Source of the DNA: Pseudomonas sp. H3(2019)
GTDB taxonomy: Bacteria; Pseudomonadota; Gammaproteobacteria; Pseudomonadales; Pseudomonadaceae
Direction of reading: 5' to 3'
Assembly (NCBI RefSeq): GCF_007713465.1
Contig: NZ_VMSG01000021.1
Location: forward strand, 1 to 64,000
Length of the DNA stretch: 64,000 bases
A program made the position numbers and the translations under genes. This document shows positions 43,601 through 52,650 of this stretch, piece by piece (within the stretch, counting starts at the first letter, position 1; the number at the start of each line of letters is the position of its first letter). The notes under the pieces were generated by a model, which saw only the letters and a list, made by a program, of their open reading frames with translations, was not told the origin of the DNA and made no database searches.

Positions 43601-44524
43601 GGTGGATGCGCCCGGGAACGGGGCAATCGCGGTCGGGTGGTTGTGGGTCTCGACTTTCATCAGGATGTGCACCGGCTCCTGCACCGCGCCGTACTGGCGG
43701 GTCTCAGGGTCCGGGAAGAAACGACCGGCCACGCTGCCGACGATTACCGAAGCGTTGTCCTTGTAAGCCGACAGAACGCCTTCGCTGTGCATCACGTAGG
43801 TGTTCTTGATCATGCCGAACAGGCTTTTTTCCTGGCTCTCGCCGTCAATGTCCCAACTGGCGTTGAAGATCTTGTGACGGCAGTGCTCGGAGTTCGCCTG
43901 GGCGAACATCATCAGCTCGATGTCGTGCGGGTTGCGCTTCAAGCCAATAAAGGCGTTGACCAGGTAGTCGATCTCGTCTTCCGCCAGGGCCAGGCCCAGC
44001 TCGACGTTAGCGGTTTCCAGTGCAGCGCGACCGCCACCCAGAACGTCGATCGCCGTCAGCGGCTTCGGTTCGGAATGACTGAACAGGCCGGCAGCCTGTT
44101 CGAGGTTTTCCAGCACGATCTGGGTCATGCGGTCGTGCAGACCGTCGGCGATCAGCTGTGCTTGTGCGTCGGTGAATTCACCGGTCACATAGAAAGCGAT
44201 ACCGCGCTCCAGGCGCTGGATTTTCGCCAGGCCACAGTTGCGGGCGATATCGCTGGCCTTGCTCGACCATGGCGAGATGGTGCCGAAACGCGGCAACACC
44301 AGGAACAGACGGCCGGTCGGCTCTTGTACCGGAACGCTAGGACCGTACTTCAGAAGGCGCGCAAGCACCTGCTGTTCGTCGCCGGTCAGGACGCCGGTAA
44401 CTTCGGCGAAGTGAGCGAATTCAGCATATAAGCCACTGACAGCCGGAACCTTCTGGCTCAGTTGCTCAAGGAGTTTGCTGTGGCGAAAGGCAGAAAGGGC
44501 AGGAGCGCCGCGCAGGATCAACAT
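40628..44524 (-). CDS. purL: Phosphoribosylformylglycinamidine synthase PurL
   Basis: A 1298-residue single-chain FGAM synthase, converting formyl-GAR, glutamine and ATP to FGAM in purine synthesis. The N-terminal PurS-like part, the linker and two AIRS-like halves (KVETHNHPTAIAPFPGA; HDVGAGGLSN; LAYHDRSDGGLL) are followed by a C-terminal class I glutaminase with the Cys in GVCNGCQMM and the closing MMPHPERV. Intact and of normal length. It is divergent from mltF. Confidence 0.97.
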   Translation of the reverse strand: MLILRGAPALSAFRHSKLLEQLSQKVPAVSGLYAEFAHFAEVTGVLTGDEQQVLARLLKYGPSVPVQEPTGRLFLVLPRFGTISPWSSKASDIARNCGLAKIQRLERGIAFYVTGEFTDAQAQLIADGLHDRMTQIVLENLEQAAGLFSHSEPKPLTAIDVLGGGRAALETANVELGLALAEDEIDYLVNAFIGLKRNPHDIELMMFAQANSEHCRHKIFNASWDIDGESQEKSLFGMIKNTYVMHSEGVLSAYKDNASVIVGSVAGRFFPDPETRQYGAVQEPVHILMKVETHNHPTAIAPFPGASTGSGGEIRDEGATGRGAKPKAGLTGFTVSNLQIPGFEQPWEVPYGKPERIVTALDIMIEGPLGGAAFNNEFGRPALTGYFRTFEQSITTPRGDEVRGYHKPIMLAGGMGNIREEHVKKGEILVGSKLIVLGGPAMLIGLGGGAASSMATGTSSADLDFASVQRENPEMERRCQEVIDRCWQLGDKNPISFIHDVGAGGLSNAFPELVNDGDRGGRFELRNIPNDEPGMAPHEIWSNESQERYVLAVGPADFERFKAICERERCPFAVVGEATAEPQLTVTDSHFGNSPVDMPLEVLLGKAPRMHRSAVRETELGDDFDPSTLAIADCVERVLHHPAVASKSFLITIGDRTITGLVARDQMVGPWQVPVADVAVTATSFDVYTGEAMAMGERTPLALLDAPASGRMAIGETLTNIAASRIGKISDIKLSANWMSAAGHPGEDARLYDTVKAVGMELCPELGITIPVGKDSMSMATRWNDEGIDKTVTSPMSLIVTGFAPVTDIRQTLTPQLRMDKGTTDLILIDLGRGQNRMGASILAQVHGKLGKQAPDVDDAEDLKAFFAVIQGLNADGHLLAYHDRSDGGLLTSVVEMAFAGHCGLSLNLDGLAETSADIAAILFNEELGAVIQVRQDSTPDILAQFSAAGLGDCVSVLGQPMNNSEISITFNGDTVFEGQRGLLQRQWAETSYQIQRLRDNADCAEQEFDVLLEEDNPGLSVKLSYDVNQDVAAPYIKKGIRPQVAVLREQGVNGQVEMAAAFDRAGFNAIDVHMSDILAGRVDLNEFKGLVACGGFSYGDVLGAGEGWAKSALFNSRARDAFQGFFERTDSFTLGVCNGCQMMSNLHELIPGSEFWPHFVRNRSEQFEARVAMVQVQESNSIFLQGMAGSRMPIAIAHGEGHAEFASEEALLQADLSGCVAMRFVDNHGKVTERYPANPNGSPRGITGLTSRDGRVTIMMPHPERVFRAVQNSWRSEEWNEDAPWMRMFRNARVWVN

Positions 44525-44810
44525 CTTCGGGACAGCCTCGGAAGGGGGTGTGCTTTGAGGCCGTGCATTCTAGCCTAAACCGCCCGCGACAGCACCCGAA
44601 ACGCTACACCGGGTATTGTCCGAACGTCGGCCCGGCGCCCAAAGCCTGTAACCAATGCTCATCAAGGTGCGCGCCGGGGGTTATTTTTGTTGTTACATTC
44701 AGGCCCGAGCGCCTGTTCTTGCGGGCTTTCGCCGGGTTTTGAACGCTCTAGCAGACAAGCCCTCTACTGTCGAGATATGGCGGCCGTGGTCCTTTGCGTA
44801 TACTGCGCAG

Positions 44811-46271
44811 ATGTTTTCCCCAACGGCTTTGCGTCCGCGATTAGCCAAATGGCTCATCGCAACCGGACTCTTCCTGATGCTCAGTGGCTGTGTTGATAAA
44901 CCCAACACACTGGAGCGCGTAAAGGAGGATGGCGTGCTGCGTGTGGTTACCCGCAACAGCCCCGCCACCTATTTTCAGGATCGCAACGGTGAAACCGGCT
45001 TCGAATACGAGCTGGTGAAGCGCTTCGCCGACGATCTGGGCGTTAAGCTGAAAATCGAAACCGCGGACAACCTCGACGACCTGTTCGGTCAGTTAGGCAA
45101 ACCTGGTGGCCCGGTGCTGGCTGCTGCCGGTCTGGTCAGCAGCGACAAACGCAAGCAGCAAGTCCGGTTTTCCCACTCGTATCTGGAAGTCACCCCACAG
45201 ATCATCTACCGCAACGGCCAATCGCGGCCGACCAATGCGGCGGATCTGGTCGGCAAGACAATCATGGTGCTCAAGGGCAGCACCCACGCCGACCAACTGG
45301 CAGCGCTGAAAAAGAAATACCCTGGCATTGAATACGAAGAGTCCGACGCGGTTGAGGTTGTTGACCTGCTGCGCATGGTTGATGAAGGTCAGATCGATCT
45401 GACACTGGTCGACTCCAACGAAGTCGCGATGAACCAGGTCTACTTCACTAATGCCCGGGTTGCCTTCGACCTGGGCGACGCCAGCAACCAGCGCTGGGCG
45501 GTCGCTGCCGGTGATGACAACAGCCTGCTCAACGAAATCAACGACTTCCTCGACAAGGCCGAGAAGAATGGCACCCTGCAACGGCTGAAAGACCGCTATT
45601 ACGGGCATGTCGATGTACTCGGCTACATGGGCGCCTATACCTTCGCCCAGCACTTGCAGCAACGACTACCCAAATACGAGAAGCACTTCAAGGCCTCGGC
45701 CAAGGAAGAGAAAGTCGACTGGCGACTGCTCGCCGCAATCGGTTATCAGGAATCGCTGTGGCAACCAGCGGTGACCTCGAAAACCGGCGTTCGCGGCCTG
45801 ATGATGCTGACCCAGAACACCGCGCAGGCCATGGGCGTGTCCAATCGCCTGGACGCCAAGCAAAGCATCATGGGCGGTGCGAAGTACCTGGCTTACATGA
45901 AAGATCAACTGGACGACTCGATCCAGGAGCCGGATCGCACATGGTTTGCGCTGGCGGCCTACAACGTCGGCAGCGGTCACCTGGATGACGCGCGCAAACT
46001 GGCGGCCAAGGAAGGACTGAATCCGGACAAGTGGCTGGACGTGAAAAAGATCCTGCCGCGCCTGTCGCAGAAACAGTGGTACAGCAAGACCCGCTATGGC
46101 TACGCCCGTGGCGGTGAGCCGGTGCATTTTGTGGCGAACATCCGGCGTTACTACGACATTCTGACGTGGGTGACGCAGCCGCAGCTTGAGGGCGATCAGG
46201 TCGCCCAAGGCAACCTGCATGTGCCGGGCATCGACAAAACCAAACCGCCCGAAGAAAACCCACCGCTCTAA
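44811..46271 (+). CDS. mltF: Membrane-bound lytic murein transglycosylase F
   Basis: A 486-residue outer-membrane-anchored lytic transglycosylase. The N-terminus has a hydrophobic segment and a lipobox LSGC. Next comes an SBP_bac_3-type regulatory domain (LRVVTRNSPATYF to about residue 265), then an SLT domain with catalytic Glu in AAIGYQESLWQP, followed by GVRGLMMLTQNTA and WFALAAYNVGSGH. It cleaves glycan strands to 1,6-anhydro ends. The ATG at 44811 is chosen because the upstream extension would bury the lipoprotein signal. The gap to purL (44525-44810) shows nothing else. Confidence 0.94.
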   Translation: MFSPTALRPRLAKWLIATGLFLMLSGCVDKPNTLERVKEDGVLRVVTRNSPATYFQDRNGETGFEYELVKRFADDLGVKLKIETADNLDDLFGQLGKPGGPVLAAAGLVSSDKRKQQVRFSHSYLEVTPQIIYRNGQSRPTNAADLVGKTIMVLKGSTHADQLAALKKKYPGIEYEESDAVEVVDLLRMVDEGQIDLTLVDSNEVAMNQVYFTNARVAFDLGDASNQRWAVAAGDDNSLLNEINDFLDKAEKNGTLQRLKDRYYGHVDVLGYMGAYTFAQHLQQRLPKYEKHFKASAKEEKVDWRLLAAIGYQESLWQPAVTSKTGVRGLMMLTQNTAQAMGVSNRLDAKQSIMGGAKYLAYMKDQLDDSIQEPDRTWFALAAYNVGSGHLDDARKLAAKEGLNPDKWLDVKKILPRLSQKQWYSKTRYGYARGGEPVHFVANIRRYYDILTWVTQPQLEGDQVAQGNLHVPGIDKTKPPEENPPL

Positions 46272-46291
46272 GCGGGCCACCCCAAACCAAA

Positions 46292-46381
46292 TGTGGGAGC
46301 GAGCCTGCTCGCGATAGCAGTCTTGCAGCCAACATTTTCGTTGAATGGTAAGACGCCATCGCGAGCAGGCTCGCTCCCACA
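46292..46381. repeat. REPIN (GTGGGAGCGAGC type)
   Basis: Perfect 24-base arms at 46292-46315 and 46358-46381, starting TGTGGGAGCGAGCCTGCTCG, around a spacer with CCAACATTTTCGTTGAATGG. It lies between the convergent mltF and pdxJ. Confidence 0.88.
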
Positions 46382-46398
46382 GTGTTTTATGTTTGGCT

Positions 46399-47142
<744 letters not shown>

Positions 47143-47193
47143 GGAAGCGCTCCAGAAGAAGAGAAAGTTCGGTGCACAGCATACACGTCAGGC

Positions 47194-47880
47194 TTATGGC
47201 TTTCGAAACAACTCGCGACTCACCAGCGGACGACCGCCCAGGTGAACGGCCAACGCCTGGCGCATCAAGCGTTTTGCGGCGGACAAGGCACCCCGCGCGC
47301 TCCAGTCGGCGTCGGCCATGGCCAACAGTTCGGTGCCGTTGAACAGACCGGGTTGCAACAGGTAGACCCGCTCCAGCCCCGCATCGACCTGCAAGCGATA
47401 CAGGCCGTCGGGCGCGATAGGTTCGCCATGGATATCCGCGCTCAACGCAAAGCCGTAGCCCAGGTCATCGAGCAGCCGCCATTCGAACGAACGCAACAAC
47501 GGCTCCAGCGGGCGCCCTTCGGCGAGGGCCAGCAAGGTCGCGGCGTAATGGTCGAATACCGCAGGATGGGGATCTTCGGACGGCAGCAGGCGGATCAGTA
47601 GTTCGTTGAGGTAGAGACCGCTGAACAGCGCCTCACCATTGAGCCAGGTGGAGACGCCGGCGCTTTCCATGCGTCCGACATTCTTCAATTCGCCCCGGCC
47701 ACGGAACTCGACTTCCAGCGGCACGAATGGCCGCGCCAGCGTTCCGGCCTTGCCCCGCGCACTGCGCAACACCGCCCGCAGCCGACCTTGCGGCGTCAGG
47801 AAGTCCACCAACGCGCTGTTTTCGCGGTAGGCACGGCTATGGAGCACGTAGGCGGGTTGGCCGAGGGGAGCTTGAGACAT
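47194..47880 (-). CDS. recO: DNA repair protein RecO
   Basis: A 228-residue protein with an N-terminal OB fold (AYVLHSRAYRENSALVDFLT) and a helical C-terminal part (YLNELLIRLLPSEDPHPAVFDHY). RecO works with RecR to load RecA on SSB-covered gaps in the RecF pathway. The ATG at 47880 (MSQAPLGQ) is preferred over one six codons upstream. Its relation to recJ at 3.6 kb is functional, not positional. Confidence 0.93.
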   Translation of the reverse strand: MSQAPLGQPAYVLHSRAYRENSALVDFLTPQGRLRAVLRSARGKAGTLARPFVPLEVEFRGRGELKNVGRMESAGVSTWLNGEALFSGLYLNELLIRLLPSEDPHPAVFDHYAATLLALAEGRPLEPLLRSFEWRLLDDLGYGFALSADIHGEPIAPDGLYRLQVDAGLERVYLLQPGLFNGTELLAMADADWSARGALSAAKRLMRQALAVHLGGRPLVSRELFRKP

Positions 47881-47933
47881 GAAAGTCAGGGTTCTCAATG
47901 AAAGAGCGCAGTTTTACAAACAACCCAAAACCA

Positions 47934-48025
47934 CTGTGGGAGCGAGCTTGCTCGCGATAGCGGCCAGTCAGTCAACATCAATGTTGAATATCAGGCCCTC
48001 ATCGCGAGCAAGCTCGCTCCCACAG
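47934..48025. repeat. REPIN (GTGGGAGCGAGC type) between era and recO
   Basis: Perfect 25-base arms at 47934-47958 and 48001-48025 with GAGCTTGCTC cores. The spacer holds GTCAACATCAATGTTGAATA. It interrupts the era-recO part of the operon. Confidence 0.9.
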
Positions 48026-48055
48026 TTGGAACTTTGTGTATCCAGGGTTAAGCGA

Positions 48056-48958
48056 TTACAGGTCGCCGTAACCCAGCGAACGCAGGGCGCGTTCATCGTC
48101 GGACCAGCCGCCTTTCACTTTGACCCAAAGGTTGAGCATGATCTTGGAGTCGAACAGCAGCTCCATGTCCTTGCGCGCTTCGGTGCCGATGCGTTTGATC
48201 CGCTCGCCTTTGTCGCCAATGATGATTTTCTTCTGACCGTCACGTTCGACGAGGATCAACGCATGGATGTGCAGGGTTTTCCCCTGCTGCTTGAACTCTT
48301 CGATTTCCACGGTGATCTGGTACGGCAGCTCGGCGCCCATCTGGCGCATGATTTTCTCGCGCACCAGTTCGGCAGCGAGGAAGCGGCTGCTGCGGTCGGT
48401 AATCTGGTCTTCCGGGAAAAAGTGATCGTTTTCCGGCAGGTGACCGGCGATCACCCGCTCCAGCGCGTCGAGGTTGTGCCCGTGCTGCGCCGAAATCGGA
48501 ATGATCTGCGCGTTCGGCAGCTGTTCTTGCAACCAGCTCAGGTGCGGCATCAGCTCGGCTTTGTCTTCGATGCGGTCGGTCTTGTTCAGCGCCACGATCA
48601 ACGGGCCGGTCACGTACTGAACGCGTTCGAGAACCATCTGGTCTTCTTCGGTCCACTTGGTGCGGTCAACCACGAAGATCACCACGTCGACGTCTTTCAA
48701 CGCGGCCGAAGCGGTCTTGTTCATGTAGCGATTGAGGGCTTTCTCACCACCTTTGTGCATGCCGGGGGTGTCAACGTAGATCGCCTGCACATCACCTTCG
48801 GTCTTGATCCCGAGCATGTTGTGACGGGTGGTTTGCGGTTTGCGCGAGGTGATTGCCAGCTTCTGACCCAGAATATGGTTCAGCAGCGTGGACTTGCCCA
48901 CGTTCGGGCGGCCGACGATGGCGACATAGCCACAGCGAGTTGCAGTTGAATCAGTCAT
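48056..48958 (-). CDS. era: Ribosome-assembly GTPase Era
   Basis: A 300-residue essential GTPase that binds the 3' end of 16S rRNA. The G motifs are GRPNVGKST, DTPGMHKG, NKTDRIED and SAQHGHN. The C-terminal KH domain carries KIIIGDKGERIKRIGTEAR. The ATG at 48958 overlaps the end of rnc by eight bases, so translation is coupled. Two more ATG codons lie slightly upstream inside rnc. Confidence 0.96.
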   Translation of the reverse strand: MTDSTATRCGYVAIVGRPNVGKSTLLNHILGQKLAITSRKPQTTRHNMLGIKTEGDVQAIYVDTPGMHKGGEKALNRYMNKTASAALKDVDVVIFVVDRTKWTEEDQMVLERVQYVTGPLIVALNKTDRIEDKAELMPHLSWLQEQLPNAQIIPISAQHGHNLDALERVIAGHLPENDHFFPEDQITDRSSRFLAAELVREKIMRQMGAELPYQITVEIEEFKQQGKTLHIHALILVERDGQKKIIIGDKGERIKRIGTEARKDMELLFDSKIMLNLWVKVKGGWSDDERALRSLGYGDL

Positions 48959-49640
48959 GGCCATTCTCCACGCCCAGGGCAATCAGTGCTGCAGCGGCCG
49001 CTACCTGTTCGGCAATACGACGACTCACACCCTGACCTCGGCTTTTTTCGTTCAGTAAGGTGATTTCGCATTCGACGAAGAACGTCCGGCAATGCGGCTC
49101 ACCCTGGATATCCACCACTTCGTAACGCGGCAGTTCACAGGCACGCGACTGCAAGAACTCTTGCAGGCGGGTCTTTGGATCTTTGTTGGTGTCGACCAGC
49201 GTCAGGCTGTCGAACTCGGACGTCAGCCAGGCCAGCACGCGTTCGCGCGCCATGTCCATGCCTGCATCCAGGTAGATCGCACCGATCAGCGCTTCGAGGG
49301 CATCGGCGAGGATCGATTCACGGCGAAAACCGCCGCTCTTCAACTCACCGGATCCCAGGCGCAGGTACTCGCCCAGGTCGAAACCACGCGCTAACACCGC
49401 CAGCGTCTCACCCTTGACCAGGCGTGCGCGCAAACGCGACAGCTGGCCTTCGCGAGCCAGCGGAAAGCGGTCGAACAGCGCTTCACCGGCGACGAAGTTG
49501 AGAATGGCATCACCGAGGAATTCCAGGCGTTCGTTGTTGCGCCCGGCAAAGCTGCGATGCGTCAGAGCCAGAACCATCAGTTCCTGGTCCTTGAAGGTAT
49601 AACCGAGCTGACGCTCGAGACGGCTTAAAGAGACGCTCAC
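48951..49640 (-). CDS. rnc: Ribonuclease III
   Basis: A 229-residue double-strand-specific RNase that processes rRNA precursors and structured mRNAs. It has the catalytic signature NERLEFLGDAIL, the downstream DALEALIGAIYLDAG, and a C-terminal dsRNA-binding domain. The start is GTG at 49640. It overlaps era. The 179-base gap to lepB is unusually open for this operon. Confidence 0.96.
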   Translation of the reverse strand: MSVSLSRLERQLGYTFKDQELMVLALTHRSFAGRNNERLEFLGDAILNFVAGEALFDRFPLAREGQLSRLRARLVKGETLAVLARGFDLGEYLRLGSGELKSGGFRRESILADALEALIGAIYLDAGMDMARERVLAWLTSEFDSLTLVDTNKDPKTRLQEFLQSRACELPRYEVVDIQGEPHCRTFFVECEITLLNEKSRGQGVSRRIAEQVAAAAALIALGVENGHD

Positions 49641-49790
49641 GGTTTACCCACGCTGAGTTCGTGGTCGACGTCCATCACAGCAACGCTGCAAGGCTCTTGG
49701 ACAATTAACGCTGTGTTCAAAAATTACATCCTGAATATCGTTGGCTTCATGCATCTGCGGCAACCTTCTGCGGGCTCCAGAAATGCATTC

Positions 49791-49811
49791 GGCGCTGTGT
49801 TCAACAGCGCC
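49791..49811 (-). other. Hairpin between lepB and rnc
   Basis: On the minus strand the stem GGCGCTGT/ACAGCGCC closes on a five-base loop nine bases after the lepB stop. There is no T-run. It may be an RNase III or stability site, or a weak terminator. The rest of 49641-49790 has no convincing gene. Confidence 0.55.
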
Positions 49812-49819
49812 GTGGGTGA

Positions 49820-50674
49820 TTACTTGATCAGGCCAACCCGCGAAAAATTCGGCAGGTGACTGAGTTTGGGTTCCGGCCAGCTCATCCAGACTGCGAAGGC
49901 CTTGCCGACGATATTCTTGTCGGGAACCATGCCCAGCAGATCCTTGGGAATACTTGGATCATCCCAGTAGCGACTGTCGTTGGAGTTGTCGCGGTTGTCG
50001 CCCATCATGAAGTAGTGCCCGGCAGGCACGGTCCATTGATGGTCCGGGGTTGCGCGGTAGCGGCTCATTTCCTTGCGGATCAGGTGCTCGGCAGCGCCGA
50101 GTTTTTCCTTGTAGAGCTCGGCACTGCCCAACGTACCCGGCTCGGAGCCGACCAGCTGCTCTGCGATCGACTCACCGTTGACGAACAGGCGCTTGTCGGC
50201 GGTGTAACGAATCTGATCGCCCGGCAGGCCCACTACACGCTTGATGTAGTTGACGTTCGGGTCGCTCGGGTAGCGGAACACCATCACATCGCCACGCTGC
50301 GGATCACCGACCTGGATGACTTTCGTATCGAGCACCGGCAAGCGGATCCCGTAAGAAAACTTGTTCACCAGAATGAAGTCGCCAACGTCCAGGGTCGGCT
50401 TCATCGAACCAGACGGAATCTGGAACGGCTCCACCAGGAACGAACGCAAGACCAGCACGATGAACAGCACCGGAAAGAACGATTTGCCGTATTCAACCAG
50501 CATCGGTTCTTTGTTCAGTTTCTCGACCACCATCATATCCGGCTCGCCGACGCTGCCCTGATAGGAGGCAATGGCGGCACGCCGACGCGGCGCCAGGAAA
50601 ACCAGATCGAGCAACCCCAACAGGCCGCAAACGAAAACGGCGATGACCAGCAACAGCGGGAAATTTAGTGACAT
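49820..50674 (-). CDS. lepB: Signal peptidase I
   Basis: A 284-residue inner-membrane protease that cleaves Sec and Tat signal peptides. Two N-terminal membrane segments (residues 1-25 and about 62-85) precede the catalytic core, with the nucleophile Ser in QIPSGSMKPTL, the Lys general base in NYIKRVVGLPGD and the MGDNRDNSNDSRYW box. It follows lepA by five bases. Confidence 0.95.
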   Translation of the reverse strand: MSLNFPLLLVIAVFVCGLLGLLDLVFLAPRRRAAIASYQGSVGEPDMMVVEKLNKEPMLVEYGKSFFPVLFIVLVLRSFLVEPFQIPSGSMKPTLDVGDFILVNKFSYGIRLPVLDTKVIQVGDPQRGDVMVFRYPSDPNVNYIKRVVGLPGDQIRYTADKRLFVNGESIAEQLVGSEPGTLGSAELYKEKLGAAEHLIRKEMSRYRATPDHQWTVPAGHYFMMGDNRDNSNDSRYWDDPSIPKDLLGMVPDKNIVGKAFAVWMSWPEPKLSHLPNFSRVGLIK

Positions 50675-50679
50675 AGGAC

Positions 50680-52479
50680 CTAACTATCCAACCTGAGCAC
50701 AGCGAGGAAGGCTTCTTGTGGAATTTCCACGTTGCCGACCTGCTTCATGCGTTTTTTACCGGCCTTCTGCTTTTCCAACAGCTTGCGCTTACGGCTAACG
50801 TCACCACCGTAGCATTTGGCCAATACGTTCTTTCTGAGTGCCTTGACGGAGGTTCGCGCAATGATCTGCCCGCCAATGGCGGCCTGGATCGCGACGTCGA
50901 ACATCTGGCGCGGAATCAGTTCTTTCATCTTCTCGGTCAACTGGCGACCTTTGTAGTGCGCGTTATCCTTGTGCACGATCAGCGCCAAGGCGTCGACCTT
51001 GTCACCGTTGATCAGCACATCCAGTTTCACCAGATTAGCTGATTGATAACGATCGAAATGGTAATCCAGCGAAGCATAGCCGCGACTGGTGGATTTCAGA
51101 CGATCGAAGAAATCCAGGACCACTTCGTTCATCGGCAAATCGTAGGTCACCTGGACCTGGCTACCGAGGAACAGCATATCGTGTTGAATGCCACGCTTCT
51201 CGATACACAGGGTAATGACGTTGCCCAGGTGCTCTTGCGGCACAAGAATGTTTGCCCGAACGATTGGCTCGCGCATGTCTTCAATGGACGACAGATCCGG
51301 TAGCTTGGACGGGTTGTCGACGTAAATCGTTTCACCGGTTTTCAGCAACAGCTCAAAAATAACGGTCGGCGCCGTAGTGATCAGATCCAGGTCGTACTCG
51401 CGCTCCAGGCGCTCCTGGATAATCTCCATGTGCAGCATGCCGAGGAACCCGCAACGGAAGCCGAAGCCCAGGGCGTCGGAGCTTTCCGGGGTGTATTGCA
51501 GCGACGAGTCGTTCAGGGTGAGTTTTTGCAGCGCTTCGCGGAAGTCTTCGAAGTCGTCGGAGCTGACCGGGAACAGACCGGCATAGACCTGCGGCTGAAT
51601 GCGTTTGAAACCTGGCAGTACGTCGACGTCCGGCGTCGAGCTCAAGGTCAGGGTGTCACCTACCGGCGCACCGTGAATGTCCTTGATGCCGGCGATGATG
51701 AAGCCTACTTCACCGGCTTTCAGATCAACGGTGGCGGTGTGCTTCGGATTGAACACACCGACGCTGTCGACCAGGTGGATCTTGCCGGTGGACTTCACCA
51801 GAATCTTGTCGCCCTTTTTCACGCGGCCGTGGCGCACGCGAACCAGGGAAACAACGCCCAGGTAATTGTCGAACCAGGAGTCGATGATCAACGCTTGCAG
51901 CGGATCTTCGATGTTGCCAGTCGGCGCAGGAATGGTGTGTACCAGACGCTCGAGCACTTCATCGACGCCCAGGCCGGTCTTGGCACTGCACTCGACCGCA
52001 TCGGTGGCATCGATGCCGATAATTTTTTCGATTTCTTCCTTCACACGGTCCGGATCAGCCTGTGGCAGGTCGATCTTGTTCAGGACCGGCATCACTTCCA
52101 GGCCCTGCTCGATTGCCGTGTAGCAGTTGGCAACAGATTGCGCCTCGACACCCTGACCGGCATCGACCACCAACAAGGCACCTTCACAGGCCGCCAGCGA
52201 CCGGCTGACTTCGTAGGTGAAGTCAACGTGACCGGGGGTGTCAATGAAGTTCAGTTGGTACTTGATACCATCACGGGCGGTGTAATACAGGGTAACGCTG
52301 TGAGCCTTGATGGTGATCCCGCGTTCACGCTCAAGGTCCATGGAGTCCAGTACCTGGGCCTCCATTTCGCGCTCGGCCAGGCCGCCGCACATCTGGATGA
52401 AGCGATCGGCCAGAGTCGACTTGCCATGGTCAATGTGGGCGATGATGGAGAAATTGCGGATATGACTCAAATCACTCAC
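50680..52479 (-). CDS. lepA: Elongation factor 4 (LepA)
   Basis: A 599-residue translational GTPase that acts on stalled or slow ribosomes. The G domain has AHIDHGKSTLADR, DTPGHVDF and NKIDLPQAD. EF-G-like domains III and V follow, then the LepA-specific C-terminal domain ending LAKCYGGDVSRKRKLLEKQKAGKKRMK (in part). First gene of lepA-lepB. Confidence 0.97.
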   Translation of the reverse strand: MSDLSHIRNFSIIAHIDHGKSTLADRFIQMCGGLAEREMEAQVLDSMDLERERGITIKAHSVTLYYTARDGIKYQLNFIDTPGHVDFTYEVSRSLAACEGALLVVDAGQGVEAQSVANCYTAIEQGLEVMPVLNKIDLPQADPDRVKEEIEKIIGIDATDAVECSAKTGLGVDEVLERLVHTIPAPTGNIEDPLQALIIDSWFDNYLGVVSLVRVRHGRVKKGDKILVKSTGKIHLVDSVGVFNPKHTATVDLKAGEVGFIIAGIKDIHGAPVGDTLTLSSTPDVDVLPGFKRIQPQVYAGLFPVSSDDFEDFREALQKLTLNDSSLQYTPESSDALGFGFRCGFLGMLHMEIIQERLEREYDLDLITTAPTVIFELLLKTGETIYVDNPSKLPDLSSIEDMREPIVRANILVPQEHLGNVITLCIEKRGIQHDMLFLGSQVQVTYDLPMNEVVLDFFDRLKSTSRGYASLDYHFDRYQSANLVKLDVLINGDKVDALALIVHKDNAHYKGRQLTEKMKELIPRQMFDVAIQAAIGGQIIARTSVKALRKNVLAKCYGGDVSRKRKLLEKQKAGKKRMKQVGNVEIPQEAFLAVLRLDS

Positions 52480-52589
52480 GGATCAACACTCAAAAAGGCT
52501 GCAGGCATAGCCCGCCGAAAAATAGCCGGGAATTGTACCTGATACACGACGCAAGCGTCACGTTCACAGGTCAACGGTATTGGATACAA

Positions 52590-52619
52590 AAACGCCCCGC
52601 TCTTGCGAACGGGGCGTTT
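52590..52619 (-). terminator. Terminator of lptG
   Basis: Ten-base arms AAACGCCCCG (52590-52599) and CGGGGCGTTT (52610-52619); on the minus strand a run of five T follows. It ends lptF-lptG ahead of lepA. Confidence 0.9.
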
Positions 52620-52650
52620 GAGTGTCAGCCGGGGCAGGAAATACCTGCGA

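Noticed and set aside
40736..44431. A 1231-residue open frame antisense to purL
   Set aside because: purL is intact and strongly conserved on the other strand. The antisense frame has the His/Gln/Val/Arg-rich make-up of GC-rich shadow frames and no recognisable domain.
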